Shown: one piece after another, positions 62,600 to 64,000 of the stretch
Numbering within the stretch: the stretch's first letter is position 1
How the letters are laid out: each line of letters starts with the position of its first letter
Origin: an uncultured Ruminococcus sp.
Lineage (GTDB): Bacteria; Bacillota; Clostridia; Oscillospirales; Ruminococcaceae
Reading direction: 5' to 3'
Length of the DNA: 64,000 nt
NCBI GenBank assembly: GCA_910577575.1
Contig: CAJTOG010000001.1
Coordinates: 124,001-188,000 of the forward strand
Program-made: the position numbers and the translations under genes
Notes under the pieces: model-generated
Told to the model about the DNA's origin: nothing
What the model saw: the letters and a program-made list of their open reading frames with translations, nothing else
The model's database searches: none

Positions 62600-62620
62600 T
62601 AAAGAGAAGGAGATATTTTT

Positions 62621-63145
62621 ATGAAAAGAAAAATTGTTTTGATTATTGCATCGGCTGTATCTACAGCATTGTCAGCGTGTTTTTTTGCCATGAATGCATT
62701 TGCAGAAGGTGAAGCTGCAACTGATGCGACAGCACAGCAGGTAGCTGGTGGAAGTCTTGTAACTTTTGTACTGCCTTTGATTCTGATGTTTGTACTGCTT
62801 TATTTCATGGCTATCAGACCTCAGAGAAAGAAAGAGCAGGAAGCAAAGGCTATGCAGGACGGTATTCAGATTGGTGATGAAATTGTTACAGCAGGCGGAA
62901 TTGTCGGAATGGTTGTACGCATAGGTGATGATAATGTTGTAATTGAAACAGGCGGAGAACGGAATAAGTTGAGAATCAAGAAATGGGCTATAGCTGAAAA
63001 TACTTCAGCTAATGAAAGGATTAAGGAATCTCAGTCTAAAACCAAGACAGCTCTTTCAGTAGCTGGCGTTACAGAAGAGAAGGATAACAAAAAGGAAAAG
63101 AAATCCAAGAAGGACGCAAAGTCTGAGGAGTCTTCAAAGGAATAA
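62621..63145 (+). CDS. yajC: Preprotein translocase subunit YajC
   Basis: 174 residues. A possible N-terminal signal or extra helix (residues 4-28), a membrane helix (VTFVLPLILMFVLLYFMAIRPQRKKEQEA) and the conserved IQIGDEIVTAGGIVGMVVRI domain. Lys-rich tail longer than usual (E. coli YajC is 110 aa). An accessory part of SecDF. AGAAGGAG upstream. Confidence 0.93.
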   Translation: MKRKIVLIIASAVSTALSACFFAMNAFAEGEAATDATAQQVAGGSLVTFVLPLILMFVLLYFMAIRPQRKKEQEAKAMQDGIQIGDEIVTAGGIVGMVVRIGDDNVVIETGGERNKLRIKKWAIAENTSANERIKESQSKTKTALSVAGVTEEKDNKKEKKSKKDAKSEESSKE

Positions 63146-63154
63146 TAATACAAG

Positions 63155-63196
63155 CCTCCGCATAGAATTTATTAATTCTATTTGCGGAGGTTTTTT
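63155..63196 (+). terminator. Terminator after yajC that contains the SD of the next gene
   Basis: Stem CCTCCGCA / TGCGGAGG with an inner TAGAATT/AATTCTA stem, then TTTTTT. The GGAGG of the 3' arm is also 7 bases from the next ATG. Confidence 0.8.
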
Positions 63197-63197
63197 C

Positions 63198-63590
63198 ATG
63201 CGTCGTCATCGCCAGAGCCTATGGACAAACATCTTTTTCAGTTTTGCCGTGCCGGTTTCAGCAGGAGCTGTTTGTATTGTTTTATGCATTGCGTTTTTTT
63301 CTGCCATAACTTTTTTTGTCCTGAAAAGCATACAGTTTCAGAATGTATTTATAATGGTTTCATTGATTGCCGGAGGAGTAGTCAGCGGACAAATCTGCGG
63401 AAAATACAGACGGAAGCGTGGACTGATTGATGGTATCATATGCGGAAGTATATTATACTTCATGATTTTTGCAGCAGGTATTGCAGCGGGTGAATTTACT
63501 GATATAAGAAAACTGCTTCTGCTTTTGATTGCAGGAGCAGTCGGGGGTGTATCCGGAGTTAATTCGAAACGTCCAAAGAATCTTATGTAA
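63198..63590 (+). CDS. TIGR04086 family membrane protein
   Basis: 130 residues with four hydrophobic segments and glycine-rich helices (SLIAGGVVSGQICGKYRRKRGLIDGIICGSILYF). I recognise the TIGR04086/YrzE type, often next to yajC in Firmicutes; function unknown. The only SD candidate is inside the upstream terminator stem. Confidence 0.8.
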   Translation: MRRHRQSLWTNIFFSFAVPVSAGAVCIVLCIAFFSAITFFVLKSIQFQNVFIMVSLIAGGVVSGQICGKYRRKRGLIDGIICGSILYFMIFAAGIAAGEFTDIRKLLLLLIAGAVGGVSGVNSKRPKNLM

Positions 63591-63595
63591 AAAGT

Positions 63596-64000
63596 TCAAT
63601 AATTTCCCGAAGTATCTTCCATAAGCATAAATTCAATTTCATATTCTTCGATTTTACCGTTTTTGTCTACATGAGCACAGGTTGCAGGCACTTTATCACC
63701 TGCACCGTATGAAGAGCTGATTGCATCATACAGTTCATCATATGTTTTGATTGGTATTCCGTTTATTTCAGTTATAAAATCACCCGGTTTCAAATCGGTA
63801 TTTGCAATATCACAGTTTTCGTCAACAGAGCTTATATAGATACCATAAAAATTTTCAGGAAGTGAATACCCAAGTTCTTCTTCAATTACGCTTATATTTA
63901 CAGAATCTCCCATATGGACAAGGGTAATGCCTATTCTGAAACGTCCGCCGATGAATCCGTTACTTATAAGTTCGTCTATAATCGGTTTTGCTTCATTGAT
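63596..64000 (-). CDS. PDZ-domain protein, C-terminal part (probable HtrA/DegP-type protease)
   Basis: 135 residues to the stop; the frame is open to the window edge. It carries a PDZ domain: GFIGGRFRIGITLVHM, YGIYISSVDENCDIANTDLKPGDFITEINGIPIKTYDELYDAI. The arrangement (NEAKPIIDELISNGFIGG before the PDZ) is that of HtrA-type membrane serine proteases, but the catalytic domain is outside the window, so protease identity is inferred. Confidence 0.8.
   Translation of the reverse strand: MNEAKPIIDELISNGFIGGRFRIGITLVHMGDSVNISVIEEELGYSLPENFYGIYISSVDENCDIANTDLKPGDFITEINGIPIKTYDELYDAISSSYGAGDKVPATCAHVDKNGKIEEYEIEFMLMEDTSGNY

Noticed and set aside
1..64000. CRISPR array, insertion sequence, prophage or defence island
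   Set aside because: No regularly spaced repeats, transposase, integrase, phage structural or known defence genes were seen; gene content is core chromosomal.

Overview
The window is a low-GC chromosomal segment from an endospore-forming Firmicute, most likely a Ruminococcus-like member of the Oscillospiraceae (Clostridia). The evidence is the AT-rich intergenic DNA, strong AGGAGG ribosome binding sites, near-perfect sigma-A promoters, spoIID and spoVAD/spoVAE, a CIRCE-controlled hrcA operon, and gene clusters (DUF1385-prmC, recA-recX-rimO-pgsA, S10-spc-alpha) ordered as in Clostridia. The genus is an inference from protein style; no 16S gene is present.

The left edge is origin-proximal. It begins inside parB, and nine strong parS palindromes (TGTTCCACRTGGAACA) plus one weak one lie between 408 and 14158; I found none to the right. 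This zone carries serS, a DUF3789 micro-gene, a flavodiiron protein / ferredoxin-thioredoxin-reductase-like / thioredoxin operon, an aminotransferase with a guanylate-kinase-like protein, a DUF6311-type membrane protein, tRNA-Glu and tRNA-Met, a large two-component system, RNase HI with an apparent ATT start codon, the nifS/nifU iron-sulfur pair with a broken EF-Tu-domain mini-gene between them, and a Ca2+-type P-ATPase.

The middle (16.9-46.5 kb) holds a DRE-TIM aldolase whose promoter region was duplicated together with the 3' end of spoIID, citrate synthase, a lipoprotein with a PhoP/PhoR-like system, DUF1385, prmC, recA/recX, rimO, pgsA, a short DtxR-like regulator, the hrcA-grpE-dnaK-dnaJ heat-shock operon under CIRCE, glmM, two decaying VYGPP lipoprotein genes, a Wzz-like protein, spoVAD-spoVAE, an XRE regulator, a histidine phosphatase, an RluA-type pseudouridine synthase, luxS and a LysM-G5-M23 peptidase.

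The right third (46.6-62.6 kb) is the long ribosomal protein cluster rpsJ to rplQ, including secY, adk, map, infA and rpoA. It is preceded by a roughly 330-nt structured leader that contains its own intrinsic terminator, which suggests attenuation. The window closes with yajC, a TIGR04086 membrane protein and the 3' end of a PDZ-containing (HtrA-like) protein on the minus strand.

Most of the window is housekeeping. I found no CRISPR array, insertion sequence, prophage or obvious defence island. The observations most worth a second look are the parS array and its placement inside three genes, the ATT-initiated rnhA, the spoIID/promoter duplication, the redox operon, the broken VYGPP lipoproteins, the S10 leader, and two terminators whose stems carry the Shine-Dalgarno of the next gene.
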